Assembly: GCA_016784945.1 (NCBI GenBank)
Contig: JADHTP010000015.1
Coordinates: forward strand, 1-25,068
Origin: Deltaproteobacteria bacterium
GTDB taxonomy: Bacteria > Myxococcota_A > UBA9042 > DTJE01
Reading direction: 5' to 3'
Length of the DNA stretch: 25,068 nucleotides
Part shown: piece after piece, positions 15,709 through 22,545 of the stretch
How positions within the stretch are numbered: the first letter of the stretch is position 1
How the letters are laid out: each line of letters opens with the position of its first letter
Position numbers and translations under genes: made by a program
Notes under the pieces: model-generated
Database searches by the model: none
Told to the model about the DNA's origin: nothing
What the model saw: only the letters and a program-made list of their open reading frames with translations

Positions 15709-16347
15709 GTGGACCTCGTCGTGCGACAGATCGGGTTCGTGGAATACGATGCGGGACTGACGATCCTGGCCCGCACCGCCGAAGAGGTCCGTGGGGGTGA
15801 CCTTTGCGGCATCCTGCTGGTGCTGCGCCACCCAAAAACCATCACTCTCGGCCGCAGGACCGAACCCGGCGAACTCCATGGGGATGCCAGGTCACTTCAA
15901 GGACTGGGCATCGGCCTTTGTCGCGTGGAACGGGGCGGAGGAGCCACCTATCACTACCCCGAACAGGCGGTGGTCTATCCCGTGGTGAGCCTGTCCCGAT
16001 GCCGCCTGGACCTGGACCGTCTCATCGGCCTGCTGGGGAGCGCGGTCCTTTCGGTGCTGGAGGCCGATGGCGTCAAAGCGCAGTGGGATCCCGAGCGCCC
16101 CGGCGTGTACGTGGACGGGGCCAAGATCGCCTCCGTGGGCCTGCACCTGTCCCGGGACGTGGTTACCCATGGTGTGGCGCTGAATGTGGGTCCGGACGTG
16201 TCGGGCTTCGACCACATCGATCCGTGCAAGGAGAGGGGCTTGAAGGTCACGAGCCTGTCCCACCTGGTGGACGACCCGCCCGATCCCGACGCCGTGGGCG
16301 CGGCCGTGGCCCGACAGTTCATTTTCCAACTGCTCGACAGGCCCTGA
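15709..16347 (+). CDS. lipB: Octanoyltransferase LipB
   Basis: 212 residues, normal length. LipB moves octanoyl from acyl carrier protein to the lipoyl domains of 2-oxoacid dehydrogenases and GcvH, the first step of lipoate synthesis. The signature RGGGATYHYPEQ (75-86) is followed by the catalytic pair: Lys139 in AKIASVG and Cys173 in DPCKERG. The usual PGQ of the signature is PEQ here, a Gly to Glu change worth noting. The start is GTG at 15709; GTG at 15721 is an alternative, and neither has a convincing Shine-Dalgarno. It is divergent from argS with 105 nt between. No lipA is seen nearby. Confidence 0.93.
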   Translation: MDLVVRQIGFVEYDAGLTILARTAEEVRGGDLCGILLVLRHPKTITLGRRTEPGELHGDARSLQGLGIGLCRVERGGGATYHYPEQAVVYPVVSLSRCRLDLDRLIGLLGSAVLSVLEADGVKAQWDPERPGVYVDGAKIASVGLHLSRDVVTHGVALNVGPDVSGFDHIDPCKERGLKVTSLSHLVDDPPDPDAVGAAVARQFIFQLLDRP

Positions 16348-16364
16348 TCACCACCAGGCTACGG

Positions 16365-16393
16365 TTGCGTACCGGCCGGTTTTCGAATAAATT
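16365..16393 (+). promoter_or_regulatory. Weak candidate promoter of the GYF_2 gene
   Basis: TTGCGT (16365-16370), 17 nt, TAAATT (16388-16393). The expected start of transcription coincides with the ATG at 16401, so the mRNA would be leaderless, matching the lack of a Shine-Dalgarno. Confidence 0.25.
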
Positions 16394-16400
16394 CGATGGC

Positions 16401-17321
16401 ATGTCGCCTCGGGGAAAGGGCTTGCCCGCCATCGAGAAACATGCCCTGGATCGGTGGATGTACCGCAAGAGCGGGATGGACTACGGTCCGTTTTCCACCA
16501 AGGATATCCAGGACATGATCACGGGTCGGCAGGTCGACGAGGACACTGAGATCCTGAACCACCGGTCGCGCCACTGGACGCGCCTGGTGGACGAGCCGGC
16601 CTTTGGTGGCTTCATTACCCAAATGCGGACCAAGGAGACCGAGCACAAGCGCCAGCAGCAGCTTGAAGACAGCGTCATGCGCGTTCAACGGAGCATGTCG
16701 TCGCACAAACGGATTCCCTACGCCCTGGCCGCGATCCTGCTGGTGGCCGTTGGGGCCGGCCTGTACTTCTTCCTGCAGCCCCCGGCACCCGTGAGCGGGG
16801 GCCTGACCTTCGACGTGTTCAAGGTGCTGTCCTTCGAGCGCCTCCCGCTGATACGGAAGACCATGGCCTCTCCCGCTACAAAGCCCGTGGCCAAGGCAAC
16901 CAGAAAGAAGAAGTCCTCCAAGAGCGCCAGGAACCGGAACCAGTGGGGCAACGGGGCCCGGGCCGCGCAGGTGAACACCCCCGCGCCACAGGTGGATCTG
17001 TCCTTCGACGCAGAGGACCCGTCCGGGGGACGTGAACTGACCCGCGGCGATCTGGACTCCATCCAGAAACGGGCGTCGCCCAGGCTGATCCGGTGCTTCA
17101 GGACGGAGGCCTCCGCCGACGCCGCCTTCCGGGGGGGCGTGGTGACGCTCTACATCCTGACCTCGGGTCGGGTGGCGCTCTCCCGGCTCAACACCAGGCC
17201 CGCCCCGTCACCCACCCTGGCCGCCTGCGTCCGTGGTGCCGTAAAGGGGCTCAGGGTGCCGGCCTTCGCCGGTGCGAACCAGGTCATGGAGATCCCCCTT
17301 CACGTGGCGGCCGCGCGCTAG
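16401..17321 (+). CDS. Membrane protein with GYF_2 and AgmX/PglI C-terminal domains
   Basis: 306 residues from the ATG at 16401; the frame is open further upstream only because it crosses lipB. Residues 19-70 (WMYRKSGMDYGPFSTKDIQDMI ... ILNHRSRHW) form a GYF_2-type domain, a cytoplasmic peptide-binding module. A charged Lys/Arg/Gln-rich segment leads to one transmembrane helix (105-126). A basic linker follows, then the C-terminal domain (about 225-306) with the two conserved Cys of the AgmX/PglI family (LIRCFR and AACVRGAVKGLRVP). That family is TonB/TolA-like and is linked to gliding or envelope machines in Myxococcota. Energy-transducing or scaffold function is inferred. No Shine-Dalgarno is visible. 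Confidence 0.85.
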   Translation: MSPRGKGLPAIEKHALDRWMYRKSGMDYGPFSTKDIQDMITGRQVDEDTEILNHRSRHWTRLVDEPAFGGFITQMRTKETEHKRQQQLEDSVMRVQRSMSSHKRIPYALAAILLVAVGAGLYFFLQPPAPVSGGLTFDVFKVLSFERLPLIRKTMASPATKPVAKATRKKKSSKSARNRNQWGNGARAAQVNTPAPQVDLSFDAEDPSGGRELTRGDLDSIQKRASPRLIRCFRTEASADAAFRGGVVTLYILTSGRVALSRLNTRPAPSPTLAACVRGAVKGLRVPAFAGANQVMEIPLHVAAAR

Positions 17322-17345
17322 AAGTTCAGCGAGAAAAAACGACGG

Positions 17346-17876
17346 TCAGTCGGTGGAGGCGGTCTGCTTGGCCTTGGACACCTCTTCCCCGCCAATCCCC
17401 AGGACGGCCCCCACCAGGACCGCCACCGAGGCGAACCAGATGAGGGTGTGTGCCGCGCCCAGCCGCATGACGGGGCTTCCCTCCGTGCCGAAGGGTTCGG
17501 AGAACTGGGTATAGAAGATTACGGCCAGGTTCAGGGCGGCGGCGATCAGCACTGAGTAATAACCCCGGTTGGTGAAGCAACTGCTCAGTGCCGCCAGCAG
17601 GGTGATGAGTGGAAGGAAGATGTAGGCGGCAAGGACCAGGATGTCGGCGGTAGACGGTTCGGGGCCCGACCTCAGCTGGACAGCGGGACGGCCCACGACG
17701 GGCTCTTCTCCGGGCTCGGCGGGTGACCGGGTTTCCGTGGCGTAGAAACCGACCACCGGCCCTTCCACGAAATCGCCTACCAGTCTCCAGTAGCTGGACG
17801 TACCCCAGCTGAACACCAGGGCGATGAGGATGACCACGGCACCCACACAGGTGAGGATCCTGGCGACGTTTTTCAT
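17346..17876 (-). CDS. Four-helix membrane protein of unknown function
   Basis: 176 residues from the ATG at 17876, which is preceded by GAGGTCGGGAC; an in-frame start at 17912 would overlap the promoter. Hydrophobic segments lie at about 5-25, 77-100, 106-124 and 138-158. A hydrophilic loop of about 50 residues between the first two is rich in Glu and Pro. I recognise no family. It has its own promoter with a perfect TTGACA box, so it is a single-gene unit between the S1 gene and the convergent GYF_2 gene. Confidence 0.75.
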   Translation of the reverse strand: MKNVARILTCVGAVVILIALVFSWGTSSYWRLVGDFVEGPVVGFYATETRSPAEPGEEPVVGRPAVQLRSGPEPSTADILVLAAYIFLPLITLLAALSSCFTNRGYYSVLIAAALNLAVIFYTQFSEPFGTEGSPVMRLGAAHTLIWFASVAVLVGAVLGIGGEEVSKAKQTASTD

Positions 17877-17911
17877 GTCCCGACCTCTTGTGTTGGACTC
17901 CAAACGGGACA

Positions 17912-17941
17912 AGTATGGGACGGGGGCGCGAAGACTGTCAA
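17912..17941 (-). promoter_or_regulatory. Promoter of the four-helix membrane protein gene
   Basis: On the minus strand a perfect TTGACA (17936-17941), an 18-nt spacer and CATACT (17912-17917). The -10 and spacer are the same as in the promoter at 9279-9308, which supports both. Confidence 0.6.
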
Positions 17942-17969
17942 CCTATGGGATTGGAAACGGCGAGGGCGC

Positions 17970-20255
17970 TTATTCTGCCGCTTTTTCTTTGTCGGCCTTC
18001 TTGTCGACGGCCTTCTTTGCGGCCGGCTTCTTTTCGGCCTTGTCGTCGTCAGCCTTCTTGGTGGCGGCCTTCTTCGCTGCTGGCTTCTTTGCGGCGGCCT
18101 TCTTCGCGGCCGGCTTCTTTGCGGCCTTGTCGTCGTCGGCCTTCTTCGTCGCGGCCTTCTTGGCAGCCGGCTTCTTTGCGGCCTTGTCGTCGCCGGCCTT
18201 CTTCGTCGCGGCCTTCTTGGCAGCCGGCTTCTTTTCGGCGGCCTTCTTCGCAGCCGGCTTCTTTGCCGCGGCCTTCTTCTTGGGGGCCTCCTTCGCTTCC
18301 GCCTCTACGGTCGCCGCCTTTTCCACCGGGGCCTTCTGATCTGCCTTCTCGTCCTCGGCCGAGGTCTTGGGCAATGCCGAGACGTCGATCTTGGACTTGA
18401 TCAGGTCACCAATGGTGGACGGGCTGGTCTGCTGGCCCTTGAGGTATTCCATGTAGTCGCCGCTTTCTTCGGCTTCGAGGTAGCGCCGCACGGACAGGCC
18501 GAGCTTCCGCTCCTCGGGGATCAGGTTGATGATCATGGCCGTGACCTTGTCACCCACCTTCATGTACTTGCCGACGTTTTCCACCTTTTCGGACCGGATC
18601 TCAGACACGTGAACCAGGCCCTCGACTTCGTCCGCCAGTTCCACTATGGCGCCGAAATCCAGCACCTTGGAGACCACGCCTTCCACCACGGAACCGATGG
18701 GGTACAGGTCGTGGACGCGTTCCCAGGGGTCCGAGCCCAGTTGCTTGATGCCCAGCGCGAATCGTTCCTTGTCCGGGTCGATGTGCAGAACAACGGCGTC
18801 GACTTCGTCACCCTTGTTGAACATCTCGGCCGGGTTCTTGACCTTGCGGGACCACGAAATGTCCTGCAGGTGCACCAGGCCGTCGATGCCCTCCTCGATG
18901 CCCACGAAGATCCCGAAACTGGTGACCGACCGCACGGCGCCCTGCACCTTGGTGCCCACGGGGTACTTTTCCTGCAGCAGGTGCCACGGGTTGATTTCAG
19001 TCTGCTTGAGCCCCAGGGCGATGCGCTTGTTGCGGGCATCCACCTGCAGCACAACGGCTTCCACTTCGTCGCCCGAGTTGAGCAGCTTGGAAGGATGTTT
19101 GATCTTTTTCGTCCAGGACATCTCCGACACGTGGATGAGTCCCTCCACGCCCGGTTCCAGTTCGATGAATGCGCCGTAGTCCGCCAGGGACACCACGCGA
19201 CCGCTGATCCGGTCGTCCACGGTGTAGCGCTCGTCCGCCCGCAGCCACGGGTCCTCGGTGCACTGCTTCATTCCCAGTGACACACGCTCGGTGGTGGGAT
19301 CGAACTTCAAGACCTTGACGGTCAACTGCTGTCCCACCTTGACCAGTTCCGATGGGTGATTGATGCGGCCCCAGGACATGTCGGTGATGTGCAACAGTCC
19401 GTCGATGCCGCCCAGGTCCACGAAGCAGCCGTATTCCGTGATGTTCATCACGGTGCCCTCGATGATCTGGCCCACGTGCAGGGTCCCGAGGGTTTCCGAT
19501 TTCAGCTCTTCGCGTTCTTTTTCCAGGAGCACGCGGCGGGACAGCACGATGTTGCCTCGCCGACGGTTGAACTTGATGACCTTGAACCTGAAGCCCTGGC
19601 CGATGTAGCGGTCCAAGTCGCGGACCGGGCGCAGGTCGATCTGGGAACCGGGCAGGAAAGCCCTGACCCCGAGGTCCACGGTCAGGCCGCCCTTGACGCG
19701 CGACAGTACCGTGCCTTCCACCACGCCGTCCCGCTCGTGGGCGGCGGCTATCTGGTCCCAGATCTTGAGCTTTTCGGCCTTTTCCTTGGACAGCACGAGC
19801 AGCCCGTCCCTGTTTTCGCGGGCTTCCACGTAGACCAGGGTCTCGTCCCCTTCCTTGATGGAAAGGTTGCCTTCCAGGTCCAGGTATTCGTGCCTCGGGA
19901 TCTGGCCTTCGCTCTTATATCCGATGTCGACGACCACCCAGTCTTTCTCGAGCTTGAGAATGGTGCCCTTGACGACCTCGCCTTCCTTGACCTCGGCATG
20001 GCCGTACTGGTCGAGCAGCGTGGCGAAGTCGAGTTCTTCCTCGTCGCCCTCTGCGCCCTTCTTCGCGGGCTTTTCTTCCGCCTTCACCTCGGCCGGCGCT
20101 TCTTCCTTTTCGGGCTTGGCTTCGGCGGGCTTTTCTTCCGCCTTCACCTCGACAGGCGCCTCGGGTGCCTTCGGCGTTTCCTCGGTCGCGGCCTCCTGCG
20201 GGGCTTCCTGGGTTGCCGGATCCTCCGACGGGGTCGTGTTGGGTGTGTCGCTCAT
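17970..20255 (-). CDS. rpsA: 30S ribosomal protein S1 with acidic N-terminal and Lys/Ala-rich C-terminal extensions
   Basis: 761 residues; the typical six-domain S1 is about 560. S1 brings mRNA to the 30S subunit. Residues 1-75 are a Glu/Ala/Pro-rich acidic leader with repeated EVKAEEKPAE units. Six S1 (OB-fold) repeats follow, recognisable by GEVVKGTILKLE, GVVEGTVLSRVKGG, GQIIEGTVMNITEYGCFVDLGG, GRVVSLADYGAFIELE, GAVRSVTSFGIFVGIE and GVVSKVLDFGAIVELA; repeats 3-5 have the canonical HITDMSW/HVSEMSW/HLQDISW. The last 120 residues repeat KKPAAKKAATKKA, like histone H1 tails, with DDDK spacers. AGGAG lies 4 nt before the ATG. The tail would bind nucleic acid and the acidic head could balance it; both ideas are inference. 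Confidence 0.95.
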   Translation of the reverse strand: MSDTPNTTPSEDPATQEAPQEAATEETPKAPEAPVEVKAEEKPAEAKPEKEEAPAEVKAEEKPAKKGAEGDEEELDFATLLDQYGHAEVKEGEVVKGTILKLEKDWVVVDIGYKSEGQIPRHEYLDLEGNLSIKEGDETLVYVEARENRDGLLVLSKEKAEKLKIWDQIAAAHERDGVVEGTVLSRVKGGLTVDLGVRAFLPGSQIDLRPVRDLDRYIGQGFRFKVIKFNRRRGNIVLSRRVLLEKEREELKSETLGTLHVGQIIEGTVMNITEYGCFVDLGGIDGLLHITDMSWGRINHPSELVKVGQQLTVKVLKFDPTTERVSLGMKQCTEDPWLRADERYTVDDRISGRVVSLADYGAFIELEPGVEGLIHVSEMSWTKKIKHPSKLLNSGDEVEAVVLQVDARNKRIALGLKQTEINPWHLLQEKYPVGTKVQGAVRSVTSFGIFVGIEEGIDGLVHLQDISWSRKVKNPAEMFNKGDEVDAVVLHIDPDKERFALGIKQLGSDPWERVHDLYPIGSVVEGVVSKVLDFGAIVELADEVEGLVHVSEIRSEKVENVGKYMKVGDKVTAMIINLIPEERKLGLSVRRYLEAEESGDYMEYLKGQQTSPSTIGDLIKSKIDVSALPKTSAEDEKADQKAPVEKAATVEAEAKEAPKKKAAAKKPAAKKAAEKKPAAKKAATKKAGDDKAAKKPAAKKAATKKADDDKAAKKPAAKKAAAKKPAAKKAATKKADDDKAEKKPAAKKAVDKKADKEKAAE

Positions 20256-20269
20256 GTGACTCCTGTTGT

Positions 20270-20315
20270 GCCGTCCGACTAGCTATAAATTTGGCCTTGC
20301 GACCATACGGACGGC
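20270..20315 (-). promoter_or_regulatory. rpsA leader hairpin
   Basis: The rpsA leader contains GCCGTCCG (read on the minus strand at 20308-20315) and its exact complement at 20270-20277, an 8-bp stem closing a 30-nt loop. The stem ends 5 nt before the Shine-Dalgarno. S1 is autoregulated through leader structure in enterobacteria, so this is a candidate operator; not shown. Confidence 0.45.
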
Positions 20316-20354
20316 CACCCCCGACTCCGTTCCAAGGGACCCCGGGGGCGGCGT

Positions 20355-20383
20355 AATGTACGAGCATCCTTTTGGAAAGTCAA
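20355..20383 (-). promoter_or_regulatory. rpsA promoter
   Basis: On the minus strand TTGACT (20378-20383), 17 nt, TACATT (20355-20360). Each box matches five of six consensus bases. Transcription would start near 20348, giving a leader of about 90 nt. Confidence 0.6.
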
Positions 20384-20396
20384 TAAGTTAGTGTGC

Positions 20397-20573
20397 CCCC
20401 AAATCCACCGCCTGCATCGCGATTCGACGACGGCTACGGCACTTTGGCTGCTTTAGCTTCATCAATTGGGTGCTCGACGTACATCCAGTACGCCTGCGCC
20501 CAAATCGGCTTGCTGCCTTGCCAAAGCACTCGTGTCCGCCGTCCCTGACGCAGATTTGACGGTGGATTTGGGG
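20397..20573. repeat. 177-bp fold-back (MITE-like) element
   Basis: Ends are perfect 14-bp inverted repeats, CCCCAAATCCACCG at 20397-20410 and its complement at 20560-20573. Further complementary pairs are nested inside: GACGGC/GCCGTC, CTTTGGC/GCCAAAG, TTGGGTG/CGCCCAA and a central GTAC-ATCCA-GTAC. The whole element can fold into one long imperfect hairpin. It encodes no credible protein. It lies between the divergent rpsA and radical SAM genes. It could be a non-autonomous transposable element or a structured RNA. Confidence 0.75.
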
Positions 20574-20578
20574 TGCCC

Positions 20579-20608
20579 TTGACAGCGCATCGATCAATCC
20601 ACGAGGAT
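20579..20608 (+). promoter_or_regulatory. Candidate promoter of the radical SAM/YG lipoprotein operon
   Basis: A perfect TTGACA (20579-20584) 5 nt past the fold-back element, with a weak GAGGAT at 20603-20608 (18-nt spacer). If used, the element's edge sits directly against the -35 box. Confidence 0.35.
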
Positions 20609-20640
20609 TCCCCTCTGTTTCCGACCTGGGGAAAAGAGCG

Positions 20641-21807
20641 GTGAATGGTGATCTGAAACAACGATTCCGACTGTGGGCCTGGCGTCATTTCGTGGACCAC
20701 GAGGCCCGGAATCCCCGGCTGTCGTACCTGTTCTGGGAAGCGACGCTCGGGTGCAACATGGCCTGCCGGCACTGCGGTAGCGACTGCCACCGCTCGTCGG
20801 ACCTATCCGACGAACTGACCGGAGACGAGGTGGTCCGGACCTTCAGGCAGATCGCCGGCGACTTTAATCCGCGCAAGCTGTTCATCGCCGTGACCGGCGG
20901 TGAGCCCCTGGTGCGCCCCGACCTCTTCGACGTGATGGCCGAGGTGGCAGGCATGGGCTTTCCCTGGGGCATGGTGACCAACGGTTGGAGCGTGGACGAG
21001 AAGGTGGTGGAGCAGAGCCGGCGCACGGGCATGCGGACCCTGGTGGTGAGCCTGGACGGCGTGACCCGGGAATCCCACGACTGGCTGCGGGGCAAGGGTT
21101 CTTTCGAAAGGGCCGTTCGGGCCATCGAACTCTACCGGGATGCCGGGTTTCTTACCGACCTCCAGGTCACCAGCACCTATCACCGACGGAACATCCACGA
21201 ACTGGAGGACATGTTCCAGTTCCTTCGTGAGATGGGGGTGCGGGACTGGCGCGTGGTTTCCGTGTTTCCCAACGGGCGGGCGGTCCGACAGGACGACTTC
21301 ATGTTGCGGCCCACGGAACTCCAACGCCTCCTGGACTTCATAAGGGACAAACGGTCCCGTCCCCAGCCCATGGTGGTCTCCTATGGCGACGAAGGGTATC
21401 TGGGCTGCGACCACGAGCGCCGGGTGAGGGACTTCTATTACGCGTGCTTTGCCGGGGTCCGCATCGCCTCGATCCTGGCCAACGGAGACGTGTCGGGGTG
21501 TCCCAACATTCCCAGGACCCTGGCCCAGGGGAACGTTCGTGAAGAAAGCCTCAAGTCGGTGTGGGAAAACCGTTTCCAGCCCTACCGAGACCGATCCTGG
21601 ATGCAGAAGGGAATCTGCGTGGGCTGCAACGACTTCGCCATCTGCAAGGGCAACAGCATGCACCTGTGGGACACTCAAACCGATGGGCCCAAGCTGTGTC
21701 ATGCCCGAATGCTCCGCGAGGCCCGCGAGGGCGTGGCGGGGGATGGGGCTGATATGGTAGGATCTGGTATTGACGCCGAGGAGACCCGGACCGCTTCAGG
21801 AGGGTGA
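20641..21807 (+). CDS. Radical SAM/SPASM enzyme paired with the YG-repeat lipoprotein
   Basis: 388 residues from a GTG at 20641, with purine-rich GGGGAAAAGAG just upstream. The CxxxCxxC motif is C38, C42, C45 (LGCNMACRHC), then FIAVTGGEPL (GGEP 86-89), TNGWSV and VVSLDGVTRESHDWLRG. The C-terminal SPASM-type region has CFAGVRIASILANGDVSGCPN and GICVGCNDFAICKG, giving at least five Cys for auxiliary clusters. The fold is that of enzymes that modify ribosomally made peptides. The last 35 residues are an unconserved-looking tail. The stop is 3 nt before the ATG of the repeat lipoprotein and its last codons contain that gene's GGAGGG site, so the two are made together. The lipoprotein as substrate is inference. 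No PqqD-like recognition domain is seen in or beside it. Confidence 0.93.
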   Translation: MNGDLKQRFRLWAWRHFVDHEARNPRLSYLFWEATLGCNMACRHCGSDCHRSSDLSDELTGDEVVRTFRQIAGDFNPRKLFIAVTGGEPLVRPDLFDVMAEVAGMGFPWGMVTNGWSVDEKVVEQSRRTGMRTLVVSLDGVTRESHDWLRGKGSFERAVRAIELYRDAGFLTDLQVTSTYHRRNIHELEDMFQFLREMGVRDWRVVSVFPNGRAVRQDDFMLRPTELQRLLDFIRDKRSRPQPMVVSYGDEGYLGCDHERRVRDFYYACFAGVRIASILANGDVSGCPNIPRTLAQGNVREESLKSVWENRFQPYRDRSWMQKGICVGCNDFAICKGNSMHLWDTQTDGPKLCHARMLREAREGVAGDGADMVGSGIDAEETRTASGG

Positions 21808-21810
21808 GGC

Positions 21811-22479
21811 ATGTTCATGGTTTTGATGGCCCTGGTGGAAATGGGCCGGACAAATGTCCACCGGTTCACGCGGTGGCTGTGGCTGTTGCTGTCCGGTGGG
21901 TTGTTCGTGACGGCCCCCGTGTCCTGCTCCAGCACCGGCGGCGGTACGGACCAGGGAACCGGTGACGGGGCCATGGAAGAGGCCCTGGACAACGCGCCCC
22001 AGCCCCTGTACGGCGTGGACCTGCCCCTGGACGTGGTACAGCCCGAATCCTGGACCGACATCCCCCAGGGCGAATACGGCCCGCCGGCGGACGTGTCCCA
22101 GGACATGAACATGCCCGACGGGATGTACGGTCCGCCCCTGGACGCGCAGGATCCCGGTCCCGCGGACATCCCCCAGGTACTCTACGGCCCCATGCCCGTG
22201 GACGTGCAGGATGCCGGTTCCGCGGACATGCCCCAGGTGCTATACGGCCCCATGCCCGTGGACGTGCAGGATGCCGGTCCCGCGGACATGCCCCAGGTGC
22301 TATACGGCCCCATGCCCGTGGACGTGCAGGATGCCGGTCCCGCGGACATGCCCCAGGTGCTATACGGCCCCATGCCCGTGGATGTGCATGATGCGGGTGA
22401 GCCCGACGTCAAGGAAGACTTCGGTGTCCAGCCCATGTACGGTCCCCAGCCCCTGTACGGCGTCCCCTCGAAACAGTAA
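21811..22479 (+). CDS. Lipoprotein with nine Tyr-Gly-(Pro/Val) motifs, candidate radical SAM substrate
   Basis: 222 residues from the ATG at 21811 (GGAGGG 6 nt upstream). A basic stretch and hydrophobic helix (20-37) end in APVSC, with Cys39 as the only Cys; Pro at -3 is unusual for a lipobox. After a Gly/Thr linker the mature part is acidic and rich in Pro, Asp, Val and Met. It has nine Tyr (67, 89, 106, 125, 145, 165, 185, 210, 216) and every one is followed by Gly then Pro or Val: LYGV, EYGP, MYGP, four LYGPMP, MYGP, LYGV. Residues about 111-190 are four copies of a 20-residue unit. The protein matches no enzyme family I know. Repetition of one tripeptide, fixed spacing and the adjoining radical SAM gene suggest a multi-core modified surface lipoprotein. 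Confidence 0.85.
   Translation: MFMVLMALVEMGRTNVHRFTRWLWLLLSGGLFVTAPVSCSSTGGGTDQGTGDGAMEEALDNAPQPLYGVDLPLDVVQPESWTDIPQGEYGPPADVSQDMNMPDGMYGPPLDAQDPGPADIPQVLYGPMPVDVQDAGSADMPQVLYGPMPVDVQDAGPADMPQVLYGPMPVDVQDAGPADMPQVLYGPMPVDVHDAGEPDVKEDFGVQPMYGPQPLYGVPSKQ
22141..22380 (+). repeat. 60-bp in-frame tandem repeat, four units
   Basis: Units begin at 22141, 22201, 22261 and 22321. The last two are identical, the second differs from them by one base, and the first is more diverged. This order suggests recent stepwise duplication inside the YG lipoprotein gene, each unit adding one LYGPMP motif. Confidence 0.97.
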
Positions 22480-22494
22480 TCCTCGATTTCCCAC

Positions 22495-22522
22495 TATTGA
22501 CTATGAACTATCGACTATCGAC
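22495..22522. repeat. Short TATYGAC heptamer array
   Basis: Four heptamers (TATTGAC, TATGAAC, TATCGAC, TATCGAC), the reverse complement of the array at 9107-9246. It ends one base before the palindrome at 22524. Confidence 0.85.
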
Positions 22523-22523
22523 T

Positions 22524-22545
22524 GCAATCCGCGATGGCGGATTGC
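22524..22545. repeat. 22-bp perfect palindrome, copy 4, next to the GH5 stop
   Basis: Arm GCAATCCGC, loop GATG, arm GCGGATTGC. Length, arm and loop size are the same as the other three copies though the outer bases differ. It directly touches the stop codon of the GH5 gene (22546-22548), as copy 3 touches the hydrolase stop. It may protect the 3' end of the transcript or block read-through; no T-tract follows. Confidence 0.7.

Noticed and set aside
17322..17345. Intrinsic terminator between the convergent genes at 17321 and 17346
   Set aside because: Only an A-run is present and no stable stem precedes it.
20388..20597. 69-residue frame in the rpsA/radical SAM intergenic region
   Set aside because: It lies within the fold-back element and follows its palindromes; no start signal and no domain.
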